A stretch of DNA of 64,000 nt. Source: Mycobacterium sp. 852002-50816_SCH5313054-b. Lineage in GTDB: Bacteria > Actinomycetota > Actinomycetes > Mycobacteriales > Mycobacteriaceae. Below are positions 1 to 8,171 of this stretch, one piece after another. The position numbers and the translations under genes were made by a program. The notes under the pieces are model-generated. The model saw only the letters and a list, made by a program, of their open reading frames with translations, ran no database searches and was not told the DNA's origin. The first letter of the stretch is position 1, and each line of letters starts with the position of its first letter. The stretch spans positions 1 through 64,000 of the forward strand of contig NZ_LZIC01000076.1 in NCBI RefSeq assembly GCF_001667185.1, read 5' to 3'.

Positions 1-2
1 CC

Positions 3-710
3 CCCGACCCGCCCAGTCTCCTCGACCGCCGTCAGCTCCTTACGCTGGCCGGCGGCCTCGGCGTGGCTTCCATGCTCGGTGCGTGCTCGACGTCGACGAC
101 CGGTGTCCGGCTCACCGCTGCGACTTCGGCTCAGTTGCTGTGCCGAGACGCCTGGGGCGCGCAGGCTGCCCGCCCCGGTGGCAAGCCGCACACCATCACC
201 CGCATGACTCTCCACCACGAGGCCGTGGTTCTCGGCGACAACCGCAATGCCCCGGGCCGCCTCCGGCAGGATCAGCACTACCACCAAGACCAGAAGGGTT
301 GGATCGACATCGCGTATCACGTCGGCATCGACCGCAACGGCAACATCTACGAACTGCGCAGCACCGAAATCGCCGGCGACACCGCGACGGACTACAACAC
401 GACGGGCCATTTCCTGGTCCTGTGCGAAGGAGACTTCGATCAAGAGGCCGTGTCGGAGGCCCAGCTGCATGGAGCGGCTCTGGCGTTTGCGTGGGCCGTG
501 CAGAATTTTCGTATCGCGCCCGACACGTTGGCGGGCCATCGCGACCTGGCCCAGACTTCTTGCCCCGGCGCGAACTTGTACGCCCACCTAACCTCAGGTG
601 ACCTGAAGCGGCGCATCAACGATCTGGTATCCGCCGGGCCGGTGGATCTGCAGCGCTTCTGCGGACCCGACGCTGCCGCGAGAGTCGCGGCGATCGAGGC
701 GGGCAACTGA
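3..710 (+). CDS. N-acetylmuramoyl-L-alanine amidase, Tat lipoprotein, 5' partial
   Basis: Peptidoglycan amidase of the PGRP/T7-lysozyme type, expected to cut the MurNAc to L-Ala bond outside the membrane. Seen: zinc-site candidates in TLHHEA, the AYHVGIDRNG segment, and GHRDL followed by SCPG. Read from base 3 without a stop, the frame gives DRRQLLTLAGG and then SMLGAC, which is a twin-arginine signal ending in a lipobox. The GTG at 63 would cut this signal in two, so the true start lies at or just before the window edge. The protein is therefore probably exported folded and lipid-anchored through the Cys of LGAC. It is convergent with the immunity-like gene that follows, 8 bases away. The family is fairly certain; the exact substrate is not. 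Confidence 0.82.
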   Translation, partial: PDPPSLLDRRQLLTLAGGLGVASMLGACSTSTTGVRLTAATSAQLLCRDAWGAQAARPGGKPHTITRMTLHHEAVVLGDNRNAPGRLRQDQHYHQDQKGWIDIAYHVGIDRNGNIYELRSTEIAGDTATDYNTTGHFLVLCEGDFDQEAVSEAQLHGAALAFAWAVQNFRIAPDTLAGHRDLAQTSCPGANLYAHLTSGDLKRRINDLVSAGPVDLQRFCGPDAAARVAAIEAGN

Positions 711-718
711 AGCTTGCG

Positions 719-1141
719 TCATAACGCTTCGCCGATGTCGGGAAGTAGGGAAATATCCTTGAGCTGGCCGTTGCGGAAAAGAGCGGCGAGTTCACGCACC
801 CGCCGCTTCGCCCATGCGACATCAAATTGACTCAATACCTTGTACTCGTACTTGAAGCGTTCCGCGCGACCCCCCACCTGTTTGGCCGCCAGACGCGTCA
901 CTACACCTTCGGTGTACCAGTAGAGAACGTCATCGAGGCTGCCGACCTGATCGAAACCCAGTTTTCCTCGTTCGTAGAAGGCGAAGTGGTACGAGCCGTT
1001 GTCGGCAACATAAATATTGAGACCATCATTTGTTCGCATGCCGACAGGCATGGAACGAGCACCGAGTTTTTCCGACAACCGATCGAGCTCGGCCTGTAGC
1101 TCGGCTGATTTATCTTCAAACAAGCGATCCGTATTTCCCAA
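719..1141 (-). CDS. Imm63-like immunity protein (probable)
   Basis: A 140-residue soluble protein and the last gene of the minus-strand toxin locus. A charged N-terminal helix (about 1-35) is followed by an alpha/beta part with YHFAFYERGKLGFDQ and LDDVLYWYTEGVV, then a C-terminal helix with FDVAWAKRRVREL. This pattern recalls the Imm63 immunity family; that match is from memory and unaligned. The start is TTG, chosen because the open frame has no ATG before residue 31. A GGGG run lies about 7 bases upstream. Its place after a WXG toxin gene supports a protective role. Alternative: an unrelated small conserved protein. Confidence 0.62.
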   Translation of the reverse strand: MGNTDRLFEDKSAELQAELDRLSEKLGARSMPVGMRTNDGLNIYVADNGSYHFAFYERGKLGFDQVGSLDDVLYWYTEGVVTRLAAKQVGGRAERFKYEYKVLSQFDVAWAKRRVRELAALFRNGQLKDISLLPDIGEAL

Positions 1142-1183
1142 TGGATACCCCGTTCGCCTCAGCTTCCTAGCCCACGCGTCAAC

Positions 1184-1930
1184 TCAGCGCATCTGAAAGG
1201 TGTAATAGTTGCCGATAGCCTCGAGTGCCTCCGGCGTGAGGTTCGGATGCCGGTCATGCATTACCGCTTCGACATAATCTCCTGCCTCGTTGAGCTGCAT
1301 GCGATTCCAATCGGGCTCAACCGTCATCGCTTCGTTGAGGATCGCACGCACCTGCTCCATCACGGCCGCAGCCGCTGATCCAAAGCGCGCTTCGAACTCA
1401 CCGCGATTGCTTGCCGGGTACCGGCGCAGGCATGAAACGATCGCTTCGTTCAGATCAACGTCATCACTCTTCGTCCCGAGAATCCCATCGTGCGCGACTG
1501 GAAAATATTTCTCGATACGGCGGCGCACTGATTCAAGAGATTGATCGGTCGTCGGAAAATCGACTGGCAACTTATCCTTCATGATTTCTTCGAGCGGGAC
1601 GCCTTGCCGGATGGCGAACCTCGGAAGGTACTGCCACTTGCCGGACTGATCGTATAGACCAAACACATTCGCTGCATCCAGCGGGGCGATCATGCAATTG
1701 ATCGTACCTTCCCGCGGTGCGTCGTAGACCTGGATCTTGCAATCCTTCGAACGGAAGAACACGACGTAGGCCTTCCGATCATGATAGACCGCATCACCGA
1801 ACTCATCTAGGTGGAATCCAAGCGGAATCAATAAGGGCTCAACAATAGACCGGACTCCGGCAAGGAATTCTTTCGTCATCGCCGCCCACGCCCAGTCGGT
1901 AGCGGGTTCTTTTCGTTTTTTTCTAAACAT
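1184..1930 (-). CDS. Immunity-like protein, long form, paralogue of the next gene upstream
   Basis: A 248-residue cytosolic protein without signal or membrane segment. Residues about 35-110 match the neighbouring 129-residue protein: both have LGFHLDE, then a VFF/VFY strand with (S/G)xDCK(I/L)QV, then APLDA followed by a GL(Y/I) turn and a KW pair. The C-terminal half (about 120-248) has no counterpart in the short copy and is mostly helical. The pair looks like a duplicated immunity domain, one copy fused to an extra region. It lies downstream of the toxin-like gene, 35 bases after the short copy. No known family was recognised; the immunity role is inferred from position and duplication. 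Confidence 0.6.
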   Translation of the reverse strand: MFRKKRKEPATDWAWAAMTKEFLAGVRSIVEPLLIPLGFHLDEFGDAVYHDRKAYVVFFRSKDCKIQVYDAPREGTINCMIAPLDAANVFGLYDQSGKWQYLPRFAIRQGVPLEEIMKDKLPVDFPTTDQSLESVRRRIEKYFPVAHDGILGTKSDDVDLNEAIVSCLRRYPASNRGEFEARFGSAAAAVMEQVRAILNEAMTVEPDWNRMQLNEAGDYVEAVMHDRHPNLTPEALEAIGNYYTFQMR

Positions 1931-1965
1931 CTTTTCTCACTCACATTAGGCAAGGAGTCGTGTTG

Positions 1966-2355
1966 TTATTTAGTCTTTCCCACTAGGGCATCATGAGCGG
2001 ATTCGAAATGGGCTTCGAAGAGTGCCTTTCGCCAAGCCCACACCTGGTCCGTGCCTGCTCCCAGGGGCGGCAGGCCCAAGTCATCGGTCGCATCGCTGAG
2101 GGCCAGCATGAAGCGCCACTTCGTCGATCTGTTAATGAGGCCGTACTCGTTCGGCGCATCTAGCGGGGCGAGCATGAAGTCGACTCCGCCCTCTCGGGCA
2201 GACCAGCACACCTGAAGCTTGCAGTCAGGTCCGCGGTAGAAGACCGCCCATGCCGGACGCTCGCCGTACATGGTCTCGGCGTCGACCTCGTCAAGATGAA
2301 ACCCTAACGCCGCCAACATTGAACCCATGTACCGTTCCACATCGCTGGAGCTCAT
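1966..2355 (-). CDS. Immunity-like protein, short form, directly behind the toxin gene
   Basis: A 129-residue cytosolic protein starting 6 bases after the toxin stop codon, with a GAGGGTGG ribosome site overlapping the end of the toxin gene. This tight coupling is what a cognate immunity gene would show. The core LGFHLDE, GPDCKLQV, MLAPLDAPNEYGL is shared with the larger paralogue downstream. Acidic residues are frequent, as in many immunity proteins. No enzyme motif is visible. The role is inferred from context; the protein family itself was not recognised. Confidence 0.62.
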   Translation of the reverse strand: MSSSDVERYMGSMLAALGFHLDEVDAETMYGERPAWAVFYRGPDCKLQVCWSAREGGVDFMLAPLDAPNEYGLINRSTKWRFMLALSDATDDLGLPPLGAGTDQVWAWRKALFEAHFESAHDALVGKTK

Positions 2356-2361
2356 TCGCAG

Positions 2362-4221
2362 TTATCCACCCTCGTAGACCCAAGCGTTCCCGATCCGCGT
2401 ATAACCGAACTTCGCCCCATTCTGGTCCAAGAAGTTAATCTCGAACGCTGAGAAAGTCTCCCGACGTACGCGCGCAACCTCATCGACGCTGTTGAAACCA
2501 TCTGGCAAGACGTACTCGATCCGAGGCACGTGGTTTTCCATCTGCTGGCGGAGGAACGCCTCATTTGGTTGCCACCCAAGAATCTGCTTGTCTAGCTCAT
2601 TGAGCCCGCCGGTGAGCGCATCCCATGGTTGCCCGCCGGTGTCGTAGTAGATTCCGCCGTTAGATCTGGCTTCCCCGATGTATCCATCGTCGTGGCCTGC
2701 CCATCTACCTAGGACTACTCGGTCCGGGTTGTCGCCAACATAGTGGGTCGACATGTCAGCGAACTGTTGGCTCAGGCCGGTGGTGGGTTCTCCGTGCACG
2801 AAGCTGGAATACAGATCTTGCCCCACCAGGTCTGCGAACGGCTGGTAAGGGATGGGGTGATCCAAGCCGACCGGTACCTGGGGCAAATGCGTTGGGCCGT
2901 AATCGACTGCGGCGGCGGCATCGATGTCGGCCAATCGGCCGATGCCAGCCCCTTCACCTCCGAAAAGCAGGCCGGGCAGGGCGAAGGCGCCGTCGGAGGC
3001 TTTGCCTCCCAGGTAGTAGGCCGGGCTGGGCGAATCGAGCGCGTTTTTGACCTCGCCCATCGCCGTACCGAACGGGTTTACGGCGGTCTCGACGGTCCCC
3101 TTGAGCATCTGCTGCCATGACTCGAGCACGCCGGGCGCTCCGGGCCCCCCGACCCCGAGGAGGTTATGGATGCCCTGTTCGGTGGCAAACCAGCGGTCAG
3201 CGAATCCTTCGCCGAATCCCGGCGGCGGTGGCGCCTTCGGCTCGGGCGGAACGTAGTTCGGCATCCCGTTGTCGATCCACTGCTGGGTGCGGCCCACGAT
3301 GTCATTGAGACGAGCCTCGATCTGTTCCGGCGGCACCCCATCCCGGATCATGCTTGGACGGGCCATCGCCTTGAAGCTCTCCACGTCTGCGGGTTTGAGC
3401 TGGGGCGGCGGGCCAGGGACAACGGGTTGATGGAGCCGGCTCAAGAGGTCCGGCAGGCTGCCGGGTTGCGGTTGGTCGCCCTGGCCGGCCGCCGGCTGCT
3501 TGTCGCTCGGCAGCAGGAGGTCTTGCAGCGACGGCGGCTTGCCCGTAGTCCCGGTAGCCGGAGCGGGTGCGTCCGACGGCGGGCCCTTGCCGGCCCCCGG
3601 CTCCGCGGGGCCGTCGGGCAACAGCATGTCTTCCAGCGACCGCGGATGGCGTGCTCCGGGTGGCTTGGGCCGGCCTTGCTGCGGCGGTGGGCCGCCGGCT
3701 GGCGGACGTCCGCCGGCATCCAACGGGGCCTCGCTCACGGCGGCGCGGATGGCCGCGGCGAGTTCGTGGTCGGCGCTGTCGGCGTGCGCCTTCAACAGGA
3801 TCAGCCGGTCCTGCAACACCTGCTGCTGTGCGGCGAACTCCAAGGTGTCGCGCCCAACCCAGGTGTCGCCCACGTCTATTCGCCAGTCCGGCGTGATCTT
3901 CCAGCCCTTGGCGTCAGCGGCCCGCTCAATGTCAGCCAACTCGTTCTTGCACGCCCGCACGTCGGCTTCGGCGCGCGACACCGCCGCGGCCACCTGCCTG
4001 GACTCCTGACCGTCTGCCTCGATGTCGCGCCGAGCCTTGCCCAGGTCGGCGCGAAACGCCTCGCCGGCTTCCCCGTCCCAGCCGCCGAGAACGTTGTGGA
4101 CCTGCTGCAGGTTGTCGCCCAACCGCTGCAAGGTGCTGGCGCGCCCGTTGGCCGTCTCGAACACCTGCTGGATTGCGCCGAGATCCCATCGCTTGACGTC
4201 ATTCGGGGTCAACGGCCCCAC
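2362..4221 (-). CDS. WXG-domain polymorphic toxin-like protein, probable ESX (type VII) substrate
   Basis: A 619-residue protein in three parts. Residues 1-165 are helical with a WDG (WXG motif) at 48-50. Residues 166-290 are a Pro/Gly-rich linker carrying three similar motifs: SLEDMLLPD (195), SLQDLLLPS (231) and SLPDLLSRL (255). A middle conserved region follows (to about 430), then a globular tail of about 150 residues containing YVGDNPDRVVLGRWAGHDDG and YYDTGGQPWDAL and ending in WVYEGG. WXG head, linker and variable tail is the layout of type VII secreted toxins. The tail was not recognised as any toxin fold, including the TNT NAD glycohydrolase. Start GTG has AGGGG 5 bases upstream. A WXG100 gene lies 9 bases before it and immunity candidates follow. 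Confidence 0.72.
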   Translation of the reverse strand: MGPLTPNDVKRWDLGAIQQVFETANGRASTLQRLGDNLQQVHNVLGGWDGEAGEAFRADLGKARRDIEADGQESRQVAAAVSRAEADVRACKNELADIERAADAKGWKITPDWRIDVGDTWVGRDTLEFAAQQQVLQDRLILLKAHADSADHELAAAIRAAVSEAPLDAGGRPPAGGPPPQQGRPKPPGARHPRSLEDMLLPDGPAEPGAGKGPPSDAPAPATGTTGKPPSLQDLLLPSDKQPAAGQGDQPQPGSLPDLLSRLHQPVVPGPPPQLKPADVESFKAMARPSMIRDGVPPEQIEARLNDIVGRTQQWIDNGMPNYVPPEPKAPPPPGFGEGFADRWFATEQGIHNLLGVGGPGAPGVLESWQQMLKGTVETAVNPFGTAMGEVKNALDSPSPAYYLGGKASDGAFALPGLLFGGEGAGIGRLADIDAAAAVDYGPTHLPQVPVGLDHPIPYQPFADLVGQDLYSSFVHGEPTTGLSQQFADMSTHYVGDNPDRVVLGRWAGHDDGYIGEARSNGGIYYDTGGQPWDALTGGLNELDKQILGWQPNEAFLRQQMENHVPRIEYVLPDGFNSVDEVARVRRETFSAFEINFLDQNGAKFGYTRIGNAWVYEGG

Positions 4222-4230
4222 GCGCTACCC

Positions 4231-4533
4231 CTAGTCCCGCAGCGACCTGAAAGCTCGGGTCGAGTCGTCCTCGTTGGTGGCATAGCTGAACATCGCCTCG
4301 GCGACGTGCGATCCCAACCCGTCCACCCGCAGCTGGTGTTGGTCGTGCCGGATCTCCCACCGCGCCGAAAGCTCAGCCAACGCCAGCTGCGAGGACCCGA
4401 CCCACCCCGGCGCGGCCCCGGCAAGCCCTTCCTCATGGCCGAGGAATTCCACAGCGGCCTGACCGATCGCGTTGAACATGTCGTTGCTGCCGACGTGCAG
4501 CGCGACGGGATCGACCTTGAACCCATCGGTCAC
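4231..4533 (-). CDS. WXG100-type ESX secretion partner
   Basis: Exactly 100 residues from the GTG start, which has a strong GGGGGAG ribosome site about 6 bases upstream; an in-frame ATG 27 bases earlier lacks one. Seen: WVG at 44-46 (the WXG turn between two helices) and YATNE at 84-88, which fits the YxxxD/E secretion signal of ESX substrates. There is no signal peptide. It is the first gene of the toxin unit, so it probably pairs with the WXG head of the next protein and carries it to a type VII secretion system. No ESX machinery genes lie in this window. Confidence 0.75.
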   Translation of the reverse strand: MTDGFKVDPVALHVGSNDMFNAIGQAAVEFLGHEEGLAGAAPGWVGSSQLALAELSARWEIRHDQHQLRVDGLGSHVAEAMFSYATNEDDSTRAFRSLRD

Positions 4534-4586
4534 GATGCTCCCCCTTCGGCTCACCGGCATTGCGCCCTGAATTTTAGCCCGCGTCC

Positions 4587-4600
4587 GGGGCCTGCGCCCC
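4587..4600 (-). terminator. Short GC hairpin after the secreted-protein gene
   Basis: GGGGC and GCCCC arms of 5 bp around a 4-base loop, in the gap between the small secreted protein gene and the WXG100 gene, both on the minus strand. It could end transcription of the former. There is no clear U run, so this is only a candidate. Confidence 0.3.
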
Positions 4601-4628
4601 TCACCTTCGAGCGATCAGACGTGGGCGT

Positions 4629-4916
4629 TCAGCCCTGCCTTAACACGGCCGCCGGCGAGATAACGTTCCCGGTCGCCGGATCTAGGCAAGAGCCGCCCTT
4701 TACATTGCCCGCCGCATGCGCGCAGCAGTAGTCGTTGCCCTGACCAAGGTTGGTGATGCAGAACTCGTAGAACTGCTGGTTGAAATCGGCGCGCGCGATG
4801 GCCGGCGCTACGAACGGACTCGCGACGAGCGCAAGTGCCGCGCTGCAAAGGGTGGCGCACATCAGCCGACCCACACGTGCGTGACGAGTATGACGCGTCC
4901 TCGGGCGGGTAATCAT
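4629..4916 (-). CDS. Small secreted cysteine-containing protein
   Basis: A 95-residue protein with a classical signal peptide: basic N-terminus (about 1-17), hydrophobic core around CATLCSAALALVASPFVA, and a likely cleavage after AIARA near residue 43. The mature part is only about 52 residues and has four cysteines (FCITN, DYCC, GGSC), which could form two disulfides in the periplasm or outside the cell. No family recognised. It begins 22 bases after the stop of the patatin-like gene on the same strand, so the two may be co-transcribed. Confidence 0.65.
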   Translation of the reverse strand: MITRPRTRHTRHARVGRLMCATLCSAALALVASPFVAPAIARADFNQQFYEFCITNLGQGNDYCCAHAAGNVKGGSCLDPATGNVISPAAVLRQG

Positions 4917-4938
4917 CGAAAAGCTCCTTCCGGTGTAG

Positions 4939-7900
4939 TCATGCCGCCGACCTGGGCGACTCTGCGGGCTCGGCGCCCTCGACCACCTGCACTGGGGATT
5001 CGGCCGCGGGGAAGCTGCCGTCCCCGGGGACCTTCATCGCACTCACCGCGATGCTGCGACCAACCTCCGTATATGCAGCGAACTGCCCCTCGGAAAACCA
5101 TTGGTCAGATGTGTTGTCGTGGGGGAACTCTGCGCCGCCGTGCTCCGCAGCGTAGGTCAAAACCCAATCGGGCAACTCCTGCCACAACACAGCTTTGGCG
5201 ATGATCAGCCAGCCCGTTCTGCCCTCTTCCGTTTCGATTCCGGCTGCTTCGGGATAGGTGATTTTTCCCCTTGCCACAGCGCATTTGGTGACGCGGGCGT
5301 TGAGGCTGCAAAACGCGTTACTATCGCCGAACTGGTCGCCGGATCCCGGCGCGAGATTTTCCACACCGAACGGTCCGCCGTTCTCCATGGTGATCTCGAT
5401 GCCGAGTTCGAATCTGGCGAGTCTGATTGCATCGGACAGACCGGACAGCAACGGAGGACAGTCGCCGCTGCTGTCGATGCAGTAGATCAGTCGACACCGC
5501 CGGCGCAGGGCCTCGACGAGGCCCAGGTTTTCGTAGTGTCCGCCGTCGGTGACCTGAACGAGTCGCGCATCGAACTTATTAATCCCCAACAGCTCCCGGT
5601 AGAAATACCCGGCTCCCCGCACCGACGGCAGCGCCTTGGGGAACGAAGGGTCGGCAGCATTGAGCTGAATGTTCCTCACGAAAAGTGGGTTGGGAAGCCA
5701 GGTTCCCAGCCGCGCACCGGACAGCGCCAGCAGCGACTGAATGCCTTGTCCCTGCCTTCCCATTGCCGAGGCGAACGCCGCTCCGCTCACCGCCATCGCT
5801 GCTTGTACGGTGAGGTCGCGCTGAATGCGCGGGGGTGATGCGTAACGAAGTTCCTCAGTCTTGAGCCAGCCAAGGGCCGGCCCGCCAATGTGATCGGCGG
5901 TCATGACGAACGACACGGCATTCAGGCCGGGTGCCGGCCGAATGTCACCGTCAGAGATGGCGGCGGCGGCGGCAAACACGAATTTCGGACCACCGGTCTG
6001 CGCCTTGCCGTACTGGTCGAGCCATGTCGACTCGCTAGGCGTGTACTCCACGGCTTTCCCGCGGAGGCGGCGGACGGCGAATGCGTGCGCCAGTCGTTGC
6101 CGATAGAACGGGTGCAGGCTGAGCGAGGTCACGTCAAAGCTACTCAGCAGCAGCGCAAGCAGCGCGATCCCGCCCAGGTATAGCCACTGAATGTCGGACG
6201 TCAAAGGCTGCCGGCTGTGGGTCGGATTGAGGATCGCTTGGTGGATCTCCATGTTGAAGACGTGGCCGGCTACGATTCCGAGCAGCAGCAGCCATGCGAC
6301 CAATAGCACGCCCAACGTCAAAACGACTAAGGCGATGCGCACGACTCCCGACGGAACCAGTTTCAGCCACCGCGAGGGATTCACCGGGCTGTCCTTCTTC
6401 GACGTCATCGACAAAAGGGTCGTCGAGAACTGCAGGGTTACCACCGCCGCGATACCGCCGATCGCCCCCACAGGCCCTTTGTCCGGTCGCTGCAAACACA
6501 GCCACATCAGCGCGGGTCCCGCGACGCTGAGACCGAATACCACCAAAGCCAGCAACGCGGCCCTACGGCCCCACCGGCCGAAAAAGTTTTGGCACACGGT
6601 GCTCCACCGCGACGTGGAGGCCCACTCGCAGATCAGACCAAGGATGACGCAGACGATCAGTGCCGCAACGGGAATCGCGATGGCCGCAAACGCCGCTACC
6701 GGGCGGGCATGAAGCGCTTCGATATCCACCCGCTGGTGCTCAATCGGGGCAGATGATGGTCCGGCACCCCTGTAGGGGACCACCGCCCTGAACGGAAAAT
6801 AGTTTACGAACATGCCCAGCAGCCAGCCCAGAATGACCGCCGACGAGGCCACGATGAGCAGCGACGCCAGCAGGTTCTTGAAAACCTCGGCCAGCGCCCG
6901 CAGCAGTGCGAGCGGCGAATCAGCGAGGTAGTCGCAGCGGCGGCGCAAGGAATCGAATTCGACTGAGCCGGGACTGAAGCGGTCGGACAGCCGCGCGATC
7001 ACCCCACCGCCCCGGCGGTCCTGTGTTGGTTCCGGTTGAACGCCGAGCACCCGCGCCCCGGCGCTGAACCCACCACCGGACACCGAGATCACATAGTCGA
7101 AATCGTCAAGCGCCGGTCCCTTTGGCCACGCGTCTGTGACGGCGCCTCGCGGACCGGCGAGCTGCTGCATTGCGCCCATCGCCACACAGGCAGAGCGGAT
7201 TCCGCCGCCGGACAGGCACAGCGCCGTTGGCGTCGGTACGGAGCCGTCATCGTGACTGCCGGCCGAGCCTTCGCCGTCAGGTACGTAATAGGCCCGACGC
7301 CAGGCCGCCTCCACGTCACCCTCCCCCGGCACCGGCGCCGGGGCCGACAACGCGTCGTCCCACCAGTTTCGGCCGTTGTGTCGTCGCCGGTACCTGCGCA
7401 TGCGCCGGTGCGACAGGGCCATCCGGATTACCGAGAAAACGGCGGCGGGTATCGCCGTCACCGCCACAACGAGTGCGCACCATTTCACGGTTGCCACCGC
7501 CGGGGGCGCATAAATCCAGAATGGGTTGGGCACTCGGCTGAGCAACCCGCCCGGCGTCCGGTGCAGAACGCAGTAAATCAAAATGTCCTCGAGTATGTGT
7601 GCGACCGTGGCGACGACCGCCGCAGCAAGGATGCAATGGCTCAACTTCTTGCCGGACTCGGAGAACGCGAGAGACATGAAGACCAAGGCACAGATCATGA
7701 GCGCCACGCAATAACCAGGGATCACGAAGCAGTCAAAGCGCAGGGCGTCGCTCAGCGCCTTCACCGCGAAGGCAGGTATTCCCCTCCAGAGGAATTCCGG
7801 ATTCTTGCTAAAGATCACCGTGAACAGGTATTCCGCGTCGGCCCTTCCCCAATACGCGGCGAACAGGGATGCGCCCAAACCGATCAGGAGCACGCTTGGA

Positions 7901-8016
7901 ATGCCGAGCCACCAACGAAATCGTGTCGGCACGATGCCGCGTAGGCATGCCGTCGCGGTCGTGATGGCCTCGCCAGCCGGCCTGTCGTGCACAGTCTTAG
8001 AGTCTTGGGCGTCCAT
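4939..8016 (-). CDS. Large membrane patatin-like phospholipase
   Basis: 1025 residues. The N-terminal 200 residues hold several membrane segments (about 38-57, 100-118, 128-150, 172-198). A patatin domain begins near 262: oxyanion loop SGGGIRSA (269-276), nucleophile elbow SVSGGGFSAG with the likely Ser at 313, and acid motif TDGGHYENLG with Asp at 824. More membrane segments (about 375-620) sit between the Ser and Asp halves, so the catalytic domain is split by a membrane region. The usual elbow is GxSxG; here the first Gly is Ser. It probably hydrolyses lipid acyl esters at the membrane; the substrate is unknown. The 155 bases upstream show no gene. Confidence 0.78.
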   Translation of the reverse strand: MDAQDSKTVHDRPAGEAITTATACLRGIVPTRFRWWLGIPSVLLIGLGASLFAAYWGRADAEYLFTVIFSKNPEFLWRGIPAFAVKALSDALRFDCFVIPGYCVALMICALVFMSLAFSESGKKLSHCILAAAVVATVAHILEDILIYCVLHRTPGGLLSRVPNPFWIYAPPAVATVKWCALVVAVTAIPAAVFSVIRMALSHRRMRRYRRRHNGRNWWDDALSAPAPVPGEGDVEAAWRRAYYVPDGEGSAGSHDDGSVPTPTALCLSGGGIRSACVAMGAMQQLAGPRGAVTDAWPKGPALDDFDYVISVSGGGFSAGARVLGVQPEPTQDRRGGGVIARLSDRFSPGSVEFDSLRRRCDYLADSPLALLRALAEVFKNLLASLLIVASSAVILGWLLGMFVNYFPFRAVVPYRGAGPSSAPIEHQRVDIEALHARPVAAFAAIAIPVAALIVCVILGLICEWASTSRWSTVCQNFFGRWGRRAALLALVVFGLSVAGPALMWLCLQRPDKGPVGAIGGIAAVVTLQFSTTLLSMTSKKDSPVNPSRWLKLVPSGVVRIALVVLTLGVLLVAWLLLLGIVAGHVFNMEIHQAILNPTHSRQPLTSDIQWLYLGGIALLALLLSSFDVTSLSLHPFYRQRLAHAFAVRRLRGKAVEYTPSESTWLDQYGKAQTGGPKFVFAAAAAISDGDIRPAPGLNAVSFVMTADHIGGPALGWLKTEELRYASPPRIQRDLTVQAAMAVSGAAFASAMGRQGQGIQSLLALSGARLGTWLPNPLFVRNIQLNAADPSFPKALPSVRGAGYFYRELLGINKFDARLVQVTDGGHYENLGLVEALRRRCRLIYCIDSSGDCPPLLSGLSDAIRLARFELGIEITMENGGPFGVENLAPGSGDQFGDSNAFCSLNARVTKCAVARGKITYPEAAGIETEEGRTGWLIIAKAVLWQELPDWVLTYAAEHGGAEFPHDNTSDQWFSEGQFAAYTEVGRSIAVSAMKVPGDGSFPAAESPVQVVEGAEPAESPRSAA

Positions 8017-8171
8017 GACAACCCCTTCGCATCGCGAACGACGGTATTACTTTGTCCCACTCGTTAGGGTTCCGCCGTGGATGCCGGGCCAGCTAGAGTA
8101 GTCGGCTACTTGAGTCCTTCCGCTCCCGCGCGCAAAGCTCAGGCTTGGCCTGTGATTGTGGTTTCGGTGCG

